From contig JAQUYD010000020.1 of NCBI GenBank assembly GCA_028692035.1, forward strand, positions 1 through 38,839: a stretch of 38,839 nucleotides of DNA. The letters are read 5' to 3'. The notes beneath the pieces were generated by a model, which was given only the letters and a program-made list of their open reading frames with translations, ran no database searches and had not been told where the DNA came from. Shown one piece after another: positions 23,854 through 32,673 of this stretch (its first letter is position 1; each line of letters opens with the position of its first letter). A program made the translations under genes and the position numbers. The stretch is from Oscillospiraceae bacterium. Lineage in GTDB: Bacteria > Bacillota > Clostridia > Oscillospirales > Ruminococcaceae.

Positions 23854-25614
23854 ATGAAAGCAATCACCCAAACGCTCGGTGAGATCGTTTCACAAGCCTT
23901 TGAAATCGCGGGCTATGACCCCGATCTTGGCGTGGTAACCGCCTCCGACCGTCTTGATTTATGCCAATTTCAGTGCAACGGCGCTTTTGCCGCCGCTAAA
24001 CTGTACCATAAAGCGCCCTTTGTCGTGGCCGAACAGGTGGCGGAGATTTTAAAAAGCGACGGCCTTTTTTCAAAGGTCGAGGTGGCCAAACCCGGATTTT
24101 TGAATCTGGTTCTCAACGACGGGTATCTGCTGGAACAGGCCAACGCCATCGCGGCCGATCCCAACCTTGGTATCCCGCAGGCGGACAAGCCCGCCACCAT
24201 CGTGCTGGATTATGGCGGGCCCAATGTGGCAAAACCGCTGCATATTGGCCATCTGCGTTCCGCCATCATCGGCGAGTCCATCAAGCGGATCGCCCGGGCT
24301 GCCGGCCACAAGGTGATTGGGGATATCCATTTGGGTGACTGGGGCCTGCAGATCGGCCTGGTCATTACCGAATTGCAGATACGCAATCCCAATTGGCGCT
24401 GCTTTGCGGCGGATTTTGATCCCGCTGCCGATTCGGTGGAGCCGCTGGACGCGGCCATGCTCAACGAGATTTATCCCTTCGCCAGCAAAAAAAGCAAGAC
24501 GGACGAAACCTACGCCCAAAAAGCCCACCAGGCGACCTATGAACTACAAAACGGCCGCCCCGGCTATATCGCTTTGTGGAAAGAGATCCTTCGGGCCTCT
24601 ATTGCCGACATGAAAGGCAACTATGAAAAACTTGGCGTCACCTTTGATCTGTGGTACGGAGAAAGCAACGCCGACAAATATGTCCCCCAGCTGATGGATA
24701 TCCTGGAGGAAAATCATCTGCTGGTGGAAAGCGACGGCGCGCTGATCGTCGAAGTGGCCGAGCCGGAAGATAAAGCCCCCATGCCGCCGGTCATTGTTCG
24801 AAAATCTGACCATTCCAGCATTTATGCCACCACCGACCTGGCCACAATTATCCAGCGGGAGGAAGATTTCCATCCTGACAAGATCTGGTACGTGGTAGAT
24901 AACCGCCAGGGACTGCATTTCACCCAGCTGTTCCGCTGCGCCAAAAAGGCCGGCCTTGTCCCGGCCCAGACCGAATTCGAGTTTCTGGGCTTTGGCACTA
25001 TGAACGGGGCTGACGGCAAACCCTATAAAACCCGGGACGGCGGCATCATGAAACTGGAGGACATGATTGCTTCCGTTACCTCTGGCGCCCAGGAAAAACT
25101 GGAGGCGTCCAGCTTTGTAAACGAGACGGATTACGAGGACATCGCCCGAAAGGTAGGCGTCGCCGCCATCAAGTTTGGCGATCTGATCAATCAGCGGGCT
25201 AAAGACTATGTATTTGACTTAAATAAATTTTTCTCCTTTGAGGGAAAAACCGGTACCTATCTGTTATACACCATCACCCGGATCAACTCGATCTTAAAAA
25301 AAGCGGGGATGGCGGCAGATCAATCCCTGCCCCTGACCGGCGTCTATACCGATTCGGAGCGGGAGCTGCTTTTAAAGCTTTTGATGGGCGGCGATATTTT
25401 CCAGCGGGCTCTGGCGGAAAAAGCGCCTAACTACCTGTGTGAAAACGCTTATCAGTTGGCCATTTCCTTCTCCAAGTTCTACCATGATAACCACATCATC
25501 GACGAACCGGATCTCGCAAAGAAGCAAAGTTGGCTGGCGCTGATTTCTTTAGTCCGCCAGGTGCTCTGCAAGCATCTGGATCTGCTGGGCATCGAGGCGG
25601 TCGAGCATATGTAA
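23854..25614 (+). CDS. argS: Arginyl-tRNA synthetase
   Basis: A class I aminoacyl-tRNA synthetase of 586 residues that charges tRNA-Arg. The N-terminal additional domain (1-115) is followed by the signature PNVAKPLHIGHLRSAI with HIGH at 130-133. The KMSKS region reads GKPYKTRDGGIMKLEDMI, a degenerate form common in ArgS. The DALR anticodon-binding domain occupies the last ~130 residues (YLLYTITRINSILKKAG). AAGGAAAGGAAA precedes the ATG. It is a core gene marking the right limit of the accessory region. Confidence 0.97.
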   Translation: MKAITQTLGEIVSQAFEIAGYDPDLGVVTASDRLDLCQFQCNGAFAAAKLYHKAPFVVAEQVAEILKSDGLFSKVEVAKPGFLNLVLNDGYLLEQANAIAADPNLGIPQADKPATIVLDYGGPNVAKPLHIGHLRSAIIGESIKRIARAAGHKVIGDIHLGDWGLQIGLVITELQIRNPNWRCFAADFDPAADSVEPLDAAMLNEIYPFASKKSKTDETYAQKAHQATYELQNGRPGYIALWKEILRASIADMKGNYEKLGVTFDLWYGESNADKYVPQLMDILEENHLLVESDGALIVEVAEPEDKAPMPPVIVRKSDHSSIYATTDLATIIQREEDFHPDKIWYVVDNRQGLHFTQLFRCAKKAGLVPAQTEFEFLGFGTMNGADGKPYKTRDGGIMKLEDMIASVTSGAQEKLEASSFVNETDYEDIARKVGVAAIKFGDLINQRAKDYVFDLNKFFSFEGKTGTYLLYTITRINSILKKAGMAADQSLPLTGVYTDSERELLLKLLMGGDIFQRALAEKAPNYLCENAYQLAISFSKFYHDNHIIDEPDLAKKQSWLALISLVRQVLCKHLDLLGIEAVEHM

Positions 25615-25621
25615 ATTTTGG

Positions 25622-25651
25622 AAAGGCTGCCCTCAAAAGGGGCAGCCTTTT
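25622..25651 (+). terminator. Terminator after argS
   Basis: An 11-bp perfect stem (25622-25632 with 25640-25650) begins seven bases after the argS stop and runs into TTTT. Confidence 0.92.
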
Positions 25652-25717
25652 GCTTTCCCGATTTGACCGTGCCGGAAGATACTCGGATTTTCGGCCCAAG
25701 CTTATGCAAAACGCCGC

Positions 25718-25773
25718 TGTTTTCCGGCCTGCCCCCGTGCTATAATAGGTGGCGGTACCGCCGTTTTCGGCGG
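25718..25773 (+). promoter_or_regulatory. Promoter and leader hairpin of the CLC gene
   Basis: A consensus -10 TATAAT (25741-25746) has only a weak -35 (TGTTTT-like) at the right distance. A 6-bp perfect hairpin CCGCCG-TTTT-CGGCGG (25758-25773) lies in the leader. It does not have the sequence of a fluoride riboswitch. Confidence 0.5.
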
Positions 25774-25800
25774 CAAATGATCGTTGAGGAAGCGTGTGTT

Positions 25801-27063
25801 ATGAAGAAAAACATCTGTATGCAAAAGCTGCGTTCCGCAGGGCGTTATGTCGTGGCATTTGTCCGGTGGGGGCTGCTGGCAGCCCTCACCGGTTTGGTGG
25901 GCGGCGGCATTGGCACCCTGTTCCACAAAGCGGTGGAATATGCCACAGAAGTACGTCTTGCCCACGGCTGGATTTTATATCTGCTGCCGGTCGGCGGTCT
26001 TGTGATCGTCGGGCTGTACCACCTTTGCCGGACGCCGGAAAATTTTGGTACCAACCAGATTTTAGACGCCATCCGCAGCGAGGAAAAGGTTCCCCTGGCC
26101 CTGGCCCCGCTGATCTTTCTCAGCACTGTCATCACCCATCTGTGCGGCGGCTCCGCCGGGCGGGAGGGCGCTGCTTTACAACTGGGTGGCACCATCGGCT
26201 CCCAAATCGGAGGGCTGTTCCGGCTGGACGAAAAGGACCAGCACATCCTCATCATGTGCGGCATGAGCGCGGTTTTCGCCGCCCTGTTCGGCACCCCGCT
26301 GACCGCTACCTTTTTTGCCATGGAGGTCATCAGCATCGGGGTCATCTACTATGCTGGGCTAGTTCCCTGCATCATCTCTTCTTTGACCGCCTATGGCGTT
26401 TCGGTATTTTTTGGCGCAGAACCGGTGCGCTTTGCCCTGTCCCATGTGCCGGATCCCACTGTCCCGACTATCTTTCAGGTCATCGGCCTATCCGCCTTGT
26501 GCGCTGTGCTTTCTATTCTCTTTTGCCTAGCCATGCATAAGACCCACCATTATCTGCAAAAATGGATTCCCAACGGCTATCTTCGCGCCTTTTGCGGCGG
26601 CGGGGCAATCATCCTTCTGACCCTTCTTCTGGGTACCACCAGCTACAACGGCGCCGGGATGGATTGTATTACCGACGCGATCGGCGGAACCGCCCGCCCC
26701 GAAGCGTTTGCCCTGAAGATTTTGTTCACCGCCGTCACCATCGGCGCAGGGTTCAAAGGCGGAGAAATCGTCCCCACCTTTTTCATCGGCTCTACCTTTG
26801 GCTGTGTTGCCGGATCGCTGTTGGGCCTGGATCCTGGCTTTGGCGCCGCCATCGGGCTCATCGCCCTGTTCTGCGGCGTGGTCAACAGTCCCATCGCCTC
26901 TATGGTTTTGAGCATTGAGCTGTTCGGTGCCCAAGGACTTTTGCTGTTCGCCATCGCCTGTGGGGTCAGCTTTATGCTCTCCGGATACTATGGCCTTTAC
27001 AGCAGCCAAAAGATCATGTATTCCAAGCTGCGGGCCGAATATATCAATATCCACGCCAAATAA
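25801..27063 (+). CDS. CLC-family anion channel or anion/proton antiporter
   Basis: A 420-residue polytopic membrane protein. The start is the ATG at 25801 after GAGGAAG. The upstream extension of the frame covers the argS terminator and promoter. CLC landmarks: gating-glutamate motif GGSAGREGAALQLGG near 120, FGTPLTATFFAMEV near 165 and KGGEIVPTFFIGSTFG near 325. The first filter motif GSGIP is absent and GTNQI stands in its place; together with GGSAGREG this recalls the fluoride-exporting CLC-F branch more than chloride CLCs, but this is uncertain. It is flanked by terminators, so monocistronic. Confidence 0.88.
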   Translation: MKKNICMQKLRSAGRYVVAFVRWGLLAALTGLVGGGIGTLFHKAVEYATEVRLAHGWILYLLPVGGLVIVGLYHLCRTPENFGTNQILDAIRSEEKVPLALAPLIFLSTVITHLCGGSAGREGAALQLGGTIGSQIGGLFRLDEKDQHILIMCGMSAVFAALFGTPLTATFFAMEVISIGVIYYAGLVPCIISSLTAYGVSVFFGAEPVRFALSHVPDPTVPTIFQVIGLSALCAVLSILFCLAMHKTHHYLQKWIPNGYLRAFCGGGAIILLTLLLGTTSYNGAGMDCITDAIGGTARPEAFALKILFTAVTIGAGFKGGEIVPTFFIGSTFGCVAGSLLGLDPGFGAAIGLIALFCGVVNSPIASMVLSIELFGAQGLLLFAIACGVSFMLSGYYGLYSSQKIMYSKLRAEYINIHAK

Positions 27064-27118
27064 TCTCCCAGCGCTTTCGATAAGCCGCGTCTGCCTATCG
27101 TGCTCCGCATTTGCCTGG

Positions 27119-27146
27119 CCCCCGGAAGGATTTTCGGGGGTTTTTT
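27119..27146 (+). terminator. Terminator after the CLC gene
   Basis: CCCCCG (27119-27124) pairs with CGGGGG (27135-27140), followed by six T residues. Confidence 0.88.
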
Positions 27147-27199
27147 GTCTCTTTTGCAGTTTTTTGTAAGAAACTGCCTCACTTCTTTTCCAAAATTCA

Positions 27200-27230
27200 T
27201 TGACCTTAGAGCCACTCCATCCTTTATACT
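27200..27230 (+). promoter_or_regulatory. Probable sigma-A promoter of the ABC exporter operon
   Basis: TTGACC (27200-27205) is followed by TTTATA at 17 bases or TATACT at 19 bases, downstream of the terminator and upstream of the ABC genes. Confidence 0.55.
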
Positions 27231-27382
27231 AAAAATTGGTTTGGCGGCCAATTGCCTTTGTCCCCCAGCCCGGTGCAAAGGCGTTCCGGTGCTCCCCCAC
27301 CGGTTTTCCGGATTGATCCGCATTTATGAGCGCTTGATTCCGGATTGTTTACTTTTCTAAACCCCAAAAAGGAGGGATTGTT

Positions 27383-29209
27383 TTGAAACCAAAGAAAACC
27401 GATCGAAAAGGCATGATTATGCGTTTTTTGAAAGGTTCCTATCTATATTTTATTCTGGCGATCGTCACATCCATGCTGTTTACCGTATTCAATTCTATGA
27501 CCCCGCAGGTCATCCGGGCGATGGTGGACTCCATCATCGGCGAAGAACCTTTTAGCCTGCCCCAGCCGGTACTTTCGCTGATCGAGCAGATCGGCGGCAG
27601 AGACTACATCCGCGGTCATCTCTGGTGGGTGATCGCGGTCATCCTGCTGATTGCGTTGCTGGCCGGCATCTGCACCTTTTTTAGCCGCACTTGTACGGCC
27701 AAAGGGGCCGAGGGATTTACCAAGCGAATCCGGGAGCAGCTCTTTTCCCACATTCAAAAACTGCCGTACCAATGGCATGTAAAAAACCAGACCGGTGATG
27801 TGATCCAGCGCTGCACCTCCGACGTGGAGGTGGTCCGAAACTTTGTTTCGGGCCAGATGCTGGAGATCGTCCGCATCGTATTTTTAATCGTTTTTGCCAT
27901 GAGCCTAATGTTTTCCATGGACGTCAAACTCACCTGGGTGGCACTGGCCTTTGTCCCTATTGTGGTCACCTATTCCTTTGTTTTTTATTCTAAAATCTCC
28001 GACCGGTTCCGCAAAGCCGACGAGGCGGAGGGACAGCTTTCCGCCACCGTGCAGGAAAACTTGACCGGGGTGCGGGTCATCCGTGCTTTCGGACGGGAGG
28101 CTTATGAAATCGACCGGTTCGACAAGAAGAACAACAAATTTGCCGATATGTGGATCAATCTCAGCTATGTTTTGGGCATGTACTGGGGATTTGGGGACCT
28201 TTTTACCGGCCTTCAGATCATGACCATTCTGGTGCTGGGCACCATCGAAACGGTCAACGGCGGTATTTCGCTGGGCACCTTTATGGCGTTTATTTCCTAC
28301 AATGCCACCCTTGTCTGGCCCATCCGTAGCCTTGGGCGCGTCCTGTCCGAAATGAGCAAGGCAAGCGTTTCCATTGACCGTATCAATTATATCCTGGAGG
28401 AAAAGGAAGAGCAGGATGATCCTGCCGGGCTGGTTCCCGACCTCCACGGCGACATTGTATTTGACCATGTAAACTTTGCCTACGAAGGGCTGATGCCCAT
28501 TTTGAAAGACGTCAGTTTTACCATCAAAGCCGGCTCCACCTTTGCCATTTTAGGTGGCACCGGGTCTGGTAAATCTACCCTGATGCACCTGTTGGACCGG
28601 CTGTATGATCTGCCGGCAGAGGGAGGCGCTATCTCCATCGGCGGCACCGATATCCGTGCCATCCGCCTAAGCTATCTGCGGGAAAACATCGGCATGGTGC
28701 TGCAGGAGCCCTTCCTGTTCTCCCGGACCATTCGCGAAAACATCAGCGCGGCCCGGCCCGGCGCAGATATGGAGGAAATCCGCCGCGCTTCCCGCATCGC
28801 CAGCGTGGATGAGGCCATCACAGGCTTTTCCGGTGGGTATGACACCATTGTGGGAGAACGGGGTGTGACCCTGTCCGGCGGGCAAAAGCAGCGGGTGGCC
28901 ATTGCCCGGATGCTGATGCAGCAGGCGCCTATCATGATTTTTGACGACTCCCTTTCGGCGGTGGACGCAGAAACCGACGCCAAAATCCGGGACGCGCTGG
29001 ATCAAAACCTCAGCGGTTCCACGGTCATCCTCATCTCCCACCGCATCACCACCCTGATGAAAGCCGATTGCATCTTGGTTCTTTCGGGCGGCCAAATCGC
29101 CCAGATGGGCACCCATCAAGAGCTGGTGAACCAGCCCGGTACCTACCGGGATATTTACAATATCCAGACAGCCCAAGAGGACCAGGCGCTGTTGGCCCAG
29201 GAGGTGTAA
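27383..29209 (+). CDS. ABC exporter half-transporter, degenerate-site subunit
   Basis: A 608-residue fused permease-ATPase, start TTG behind AAAGGAGG with 7-base spacing. Six membrane segments occupy about 1-325. The nucleotide-binding domain has Walker A GGTGSGKST near 391, a canonical signature LSGGQKQR near 495 and Walker B IMIFDDSLSAVD near 517. The residue after Walker B is Asp instead of the catalytic Glu, the hallmark of the degenerate site in heterodimeric exporters of the TM287/288 and BmrCD/EfrAB kind. It pairs with the gene three bases downstream. The substrate is probably drugs or lipid-like compounds but is unknown. Confidence 0.93.
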   Translation: MKPKKTDRKGMIMRFLKGSYLYFILAIVTSMLFTVFNSMTPQVIRAMVDSIIGEEPFSLPQPVLSLIEQIGGRDYIRGHLWWVIAVILLIALLAGICTFFSRTCTAKGAEGFTKRIREQLFSHIQKLPYQWHVKNQTGDVIQRCTSDVEVVRNFVSGQMLEIVRIVFLIVFAMSLMFSMDVKLTWVALAFVPIVVTYSFVFYSKISDRFRKADEAEGQLSATVQENLTGVRVIRAFGREAYEIDRFDKKNNKFADMWINLSYVLGMYWGFGDLFTGLQIMTILVLGTIETVNGGISLGTFMAFISYNATLVWPIRSLGRVLSEMSKASVSIDRINYILEEKEEQDDPAGLVPDLHGDIVFDHVNFAYEGLMPILKDVSFTIKAGSTFAILGGTGSGKSTLMHLLDRLYDLPAEGGAISIGGTDIRAIRLSYLRENIGMVLQEPFLFSRTIRENISAARPGADMEEIRRASRIASVDEAITGFSGGYDTIVGERGVTLSGGQKQRVAIARMLMQQAPIMIFDDSLSAVDAETDAKIRDALDQNLSGSTVILISHRITTLMKADCILVLSGGQIAQMGTHQELVNQPGTYRDIYNIQTAQEDQALLAQEV

Positions 29210-29212
29210 TCT

Positions 29213-31042
29213 ATGGCTGCTTTTCAAGAACAAGAATATAACAAACCTTTTGACCTAACGGTCTGGAAAAAGCTGCTTCCGTTTCTCCGGCCGTATTATA
29301 CCAATCTGTTGCTCGTGATTCTCCTCAACCTTGTCATGGCGCTGATTGATATCTCCATGCCGCTGTTCCAGCGTTATACCATCGACCGCTATATCGGGGC
29401 CGGGACCCTTGAGGGGATCGGCTGGTTCGCGCTGTTATACAGCCTCGCCATTGTGTTTCAAACGGTGGTGGTCATCCTGTCAACCCGCCAATCCATGTTT
29501 ATTGAGATGAGGACCAACCGGGACATGAAACGCAAAGCCTTTGTCCATTTGCAAACCCTATCCTTTTCCTTTTACAATGTCACCCCCATCGGCTATCTGA
29601 TCGCCCGGGTCATGAGCGATACCAGCCGCATTTCCGGCATGCTGGCCTGGGGGCTGATGGATGTGATGTGGAGCCTTGTGTATGTGCTGGGCGTTTTCGC
29701 CGCCATGCTGATGCTCAACTGGAAGTTGGCGCTGTTGGTCATGCTCATTGTCCCGTTTATCGCCGTGTTGACGATCTATTTCCAAAATAAAATCCTACAC
29801 TGGAACCGAAAAACCCGGCGGATCAACTCTCAGATCACCGGCTCCTTCAATGAAGGGATCTCTGGCGCCCGAACCTCTAAAACCCTGGTCATTGAGGATC
29901 ACAATATCAATGATTTTAAAACGCTTACCGCCGACATGCGGGAAGCTTCCATCAAGACGCAGATGCTCAGCGCCGTTTATATCCCCTCCATCATGTTTCT
30001 AAGCTCGATGGCCACCGCACTGGTACTGACCCGCGGCGGTTATCTCTCCATGCAAGGGCTGATGGAGATCGGCACCCTCTCGGCGTTTACCTCCTATGCG
30101 GTAGGCATCTTCGAGCCCATCCAGCAGATCGCCCGTATCCTGGCGGATATCATCTCCGCCCAGGCCAATATCGAGCGCGTTGCCGGATTGCTGGACGAGG
30201 TTCCCGCCATTCAGGATACCCCCGAAGTGGTAGCGAAATACGGAGATAACTTTACAGGCAAAACCGAAAACTGGGAGCCCATCAAGGGGGACATCGAATT
30301 TCGGGACGTGACCTTCCGTTATCCGGACGGGAACGAAAATATTCTGGAACATTTTGACCTGAAAATCCCTGCTGGCACTACCGTTGCCATCGTCGGCGAG
30401 ACCGGCGCCGGCAAATCCACCCTCGTCAATCTGGCCTGCCGGTTCTTTGAGCCCACCGAAGGGGCAATCCTCATTGACGGCCGGGATTACCGGGAGCGGT
30501 CTCAGCTTTGGCTGCACAGCAATATCGGCTATGTACTGCAAAACCCCCACCTGTTTTCCGGCAGCATCAAAGAAAACATCCGTTATGGCCGGCTGAACGC
30601 CACGGATGAGGAAATCGAGGCTGCGGCAAAGGCGGTCTCTGCCGACACCGTGGTCAAAAAGCTAGAAAAGGGCTATGACGCTGACGTGGGCGAAGGCGGC
30701 GACCGCCTTTCTACCGGCGAAAAACAGCTGATTTCCTTCGCGCGGGCGGTATTGGCAGATCCCGCGATCTTTGTGCTGGATGAAGCCACCTCTTCGATCG
30801 ACACCCAGACAGAACAGTTGATCCAGAACGCCATCGCCCATCTGCTGCGCGGGCGCACCTCTTTCCTGATCGCCCACCGCCTGTCCACCATCCGCCACGC
30901 AGATGTGATCTTGGTGGTCAAGGATGGCAAAATCATTGAGCGCGGCACCCATGAGCAGTTGCTGCATCAAAAGGGATCCTATTTCTCCCTGTATACCAAA
31001 CAGTTTGAGAAGGAGGCGTCTGCTCAAGCCCTTCGCTCATAA
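29213..31042 (+). CDS. ABC exporter half-transporter, consensus-site subunit
   Basis: The 609-residue partner of the preceding subunit, with GGAGGTG before its ATG. Six membrane segments, then Walker A GETGAGKST near 395, signature LSTGEKQL near 499 (degenerate, replacing LSGGQ) and Walker B IFVLDEATSSID near 520 with the catalytic Glu present, and the switch His in LIAHRLST. The catalytic Glu here and the intact LSGGQ of its partner together make one competent ATP site, and the other pair makes the degenerate site. This is the expected complementarity of a heterodimer. Confidence 0.94.
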   Translation: MAAFQEQEYNKPFDLTVWKKLLPFLRPYYTNLLLVILLNLVMALIDISMPLFQRYTIDRYIGAGTLEGIGWFALLYSLAIVFQTVVVILSTRQSMFIEMRTNRDMKRKAFVHLQTLSFSFYNVTPIGYLIARVMSDTSRISGMLAWGLMDVMWSLVYVLGVFAAMLMLNWKLALLVMLIVPFIAVLTIYFQNKILHWNRKTRRINSQITGSFNEGISGARTSKTLVIEDHNINDFKTLTADMREASIKTQMLSAVYIPSIMFLSSMATALVLTRGGYLSMQGLMEIGTLSAFTSYAVGIFEPIQQIARILADIISAQANIERVAGLLDEVPAIQDTPEVVAKYGDNFTGKTENWEPIKGDIEFRDVTFRYPDGNENILEHFDLKIPAGTTVAIVGETGAGKSTLVNLACRFFEPTEGAILIDGRDYRERSQLWLHSNIGYVLQNPHLFSGSIKENIRYGRLNATDEEIEAAAKAVSADTVVKKLEKGYDADVGEGGDRLSTGEKQLISFARAVLADPAIFVLDEATSSIDTQTEQLIQNAIAHLLRGRTSFLIAHRLSTIRHADVILVVKDGKIIERGTHEQLLHQKGSYFSLYTKQFEKEASAQALRS

Positions 31043-31058
31043 AAAGTCCCCATAAAAT

Positions 31059-31094
31059 CAACATGGCCGCGGGCAAAAGTCCGCGGCCATGTTG
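31059..31094. terminator. Hairpin between convergent ABC and cotJ operons
   Basis: A 14-bp perfect stem (31059-31072 with 31081-31094) and 8-base loop sits 17 bases after the ABC stop. The T tracts are short on both sides, so it may be a weak bidirectional terminator. Confidence 0.75.
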
Positions 31095-31117
31095 GGTTTA
31101 TACCGGGTCTGGAAAGA

Positions 31118-31726
31118 TCATTTTTTGCTTGGGTTATCAAAGCTTGGGTTAATGGCATAAAAATTCTTACAATCCAGATCTTCCTGGATCAACCGCAATG
31201 CCTCCCCGAAGCGCTGGAAGTGGGTAACTTCCCGCTGTCGCAGGAATTTAATCGGTTCCCTAACATCTGGAATATCAACCAGACGCAGGATATTGTCGTA
31301 GGTGGTCCGCGCCTTCTGCTCTGCTGCCAGATCCTCAAACAGGTCGGTAACAGCATCCCCTTTGGATTGGAACACCATGGAAGAAAAGGGCATACCAGAT
31401 GCCGCCTGGGGCCAAATACCGGCGGTATGGTCCACAAAATAAGTGTCAAATCCCGCTTTCTTTACATCTTCGATGGTCATATCCCGGGTCAGCTGGCGGA
31501 TGATCGCCGCAATCATCTCCATATGCCCAAGCTCTTCCGTACCAATATCGGTCAAAAGCCCTGCCACATGGCGGTTCGGCATGGCGTAGCGCTGATTTAG
31601 ATATCGCATCGCGGCGGCGGTTTCCCCATCGGGCCCTCCCAGCTGGGTGATAATCACCTTTGCTACCGCGGGGCTAGTGCAGTCAATTTTCACAGGGAAC
31701 TGTAAACGTTTTTCATAATTCCACAT
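31118..31726 (-). CDS. cotJC: Spore coat protein CotJC, manganese-catalase-like
   Basis: A 202-residue protein of the Mn-catalase/ferritin-like four-helix family. It has GGPDGETAAAMRYLNQRY near 30 and metal-ligand segments ELGHMEMI near 65 and REVTHFQRFGEAL near 165, with AAEQKARTTYDNIL in between. CotJC is found in the inner spore coat of Bacillus and Clostridia. The ATG directly follows the stop of cotJB. It marks the organism as a spore former and is expected to be expressed in the mother cell. Confidence 0.95.
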   Translation of the reverse strand: MWNYEKRLQFPVKIDCTSPAVAKVIITQLGGPDGETAAAMRYLNQRYAMPNRHVAGLLTDIGTEELGHMEMIAAIIRQLTRDMTIEDVKKAGFDTYFVDHTAGIWPQAASGMPFSSMVFQSKGDAVTDLFEDLAAEQKARTTYDNILRLVDIPDVREPIKFLRQREVTHFQRFGEALRLIQEDLDCKNFYAINPSFDNPSKK

Positions 31727-31990
31727 TTAATAGTTCGCCTCCTTTTCCCATGGCCAGGGGCAATCGGTCCAGAACCACCGGTTTGCCGGTTCCACCAGAT
31801 CGTTGGTCAACGGCCCGATTTTTGCGTTGTACTCACAGACTGCCCGTTTCTGCTCGTCCCGGGCCTTCTGATAGTATGCCAACGCATCACAGTCCCCCGG
31901 ATGGGTATCCAAATACAAAACCGCCTCGTCTACGGCAAATCCCGCCTGATCGACACAATTAAGCAAACGTTTTCTCTCATTACCGGTCAT
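31727..31990 (-). CDS. cotJB: Spore coat protein CotJB
   Basis: An 87-residue protein from the ATG at 31990 behind GAGGTGG, which overlaps the cotJA end by 11 bases; the longer frame to 32101 is a shadow inside cotJA. Family landmarks are FAVDEAVLYLDTHPGD, ALAYYQKARDE and the Trp/Pro-rich end WFWTDCPWPWEKEANY. It is a spore coat component acting with CotJA and CotJC. The stop abuts the cotJC start. Confidence 0.95.
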   Translation of the reverse strand: MTGNERKRLLNCVDQAGFAVDEAVLYLDTHPGDCDALAYYQKARDEQKRAVCEYNAKIGPLTNDLVEPANRWFWTDCPWPWEKEANY

Positions 31991-32345
31991 AGCAGCCACC
32001 TCTGCTTCCCACAAAAGGTTTAAACAGTTCCGGGAACAAGGTCCCCCGGCACAGCGCGGTCTGGGTGTCGTAGGTGTTGCACCATTCCTGAACCGGTACA
32101 TATCCCATGGTCACCGGCAGTAGCTCGGCGGCGCTCAAATCGCACTCGCAAGCAGCCTGCGGGGATGTGGCCGTGCGCTGGTAATTGACACGTTCAGCGG
32201 CATTTGCGCGCCGATAATCGGCGTAAGGATCGGCATAGGCCCTTCGCGCGGTATAAGACGACTCGCCGCAGCAGCCGGTCGGTACAAAGTCGGTGTATCT
32301 GCCGGCACAGTTGGCGGCAGCACTTGTCGTTGTACATCTTTCCAA
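31980..32345 (-). CDS. cotJA: Spore coat associated protein CotJA
   Basis: A 121-residue protein whose C-terminal half carries the CotJA signature (MGYVPVQEWCNTYDTQTAL and GTLFPELFKPFVG). The N-terminal 65 residues are Cys/Ala/Tyr-rich and longer than in Bacillus CotJA. The start is TTG 32345, ten bases after AAAGGAG; the nearby ATG is out of frame. First gene of cotJABC. A sporulation sigma promoter (SigE-like) is expected upstream, but only a weak CATAAAAT-like -10 was seen near 32399-32406. Confidence 0.9.
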   Translation of the reverse strand: MERCTTTSAAANCAGRYTDFVPTGCCGESSYTARRAYADPYADYRRANAAERVNYQRTATSPQAACECDLSAAELLPVTMGYVPVQEWCNTYDTQTALCRGTLFPELFKPFVGSRGGCYDR

Positions 32346-32580
32346 TTTATTCGCGCTCCTTTCTTTGATGAAAATGTGACTTAAAAAAGTCTATTGCATT
32401 TTATGCTGGGTTTCTTCAAACGGTCACCTCGCTGGGTTCTCTCAAGACATGCCTTCATTCCCAAAACGATCTTTTTGTATGCGGGTTAACTGTATAAAAT
32501 CGCTCTTGTTCATGGATAAACCATTTCAGAGGGAACCAAAATATTAGATAGGGCGGGAGGAGACGGCATAGTTTTTGGCT

Positions 32581-32608
32581 GGACGGGCAAAAACTGCCCG
32601 TCCTTTTT
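32581..32608 (+). terminator. Orphan terminator upstream of the M42 peptidase
   Basis: A 9-bp perfect stem GGACGGGCA / TGCCCGTCC (32581-32589 with 32595-32603) is followed by TTTTT. Orientation suits only plus-strand transcripts, yet no plus-strand gene lies upstream, so it may end a small RNA or serve as an attenuator. Confidence 0.8.
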
Positions 32609-32610
32609 GC

Positions 32611-32638
32611 TTGTCTTTTTTCTAAAACATGCTAAAAT
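32611..32638 (+). promoter_or_regulatory. Probable promoter of the M42 peptidase
   Basis: TTGTCT (32611-32616), a 16-base spacer and TAAAAT (32633-32638) lie just after the orphan terminator, 36 bases before the ATG. Confidence 0.6.
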
Positions 32639-32673
32639 AAAAACAAATTCTATCGAAAAGCGGGGTTTTTAGC

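Larger units (their letters stand above)
27064..27382 (+). other. 319-base intergenic region
   Basis: It contains the CLC terminator, a probable promoter and a leader of about 150 bases before the ABC operon. The leader is pyrimidine-rich with several small GC repeats (CCGGTG/CACCGG) but no recognised riboswitch or gene. Confidence 0.6.
32346..32673 (+). other. 328-base divergent intergenic region
   Basis: It separates cotJA (minus) from the M42 peptidase (plus). It contains a plus-strand terminator at 32581-32608 with no gene in front of it and the peptidase promoter. A short untranslated transcript could end at the terminator; no known RNA family was recognised. Confidence 0.6.

Noticed and set aside
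25741-25800. Fluoride riboswitch before the CLC gene
   Set aside because: Only a simple GC hairpin is present; the conserved crcB-motif sequences are not seen.
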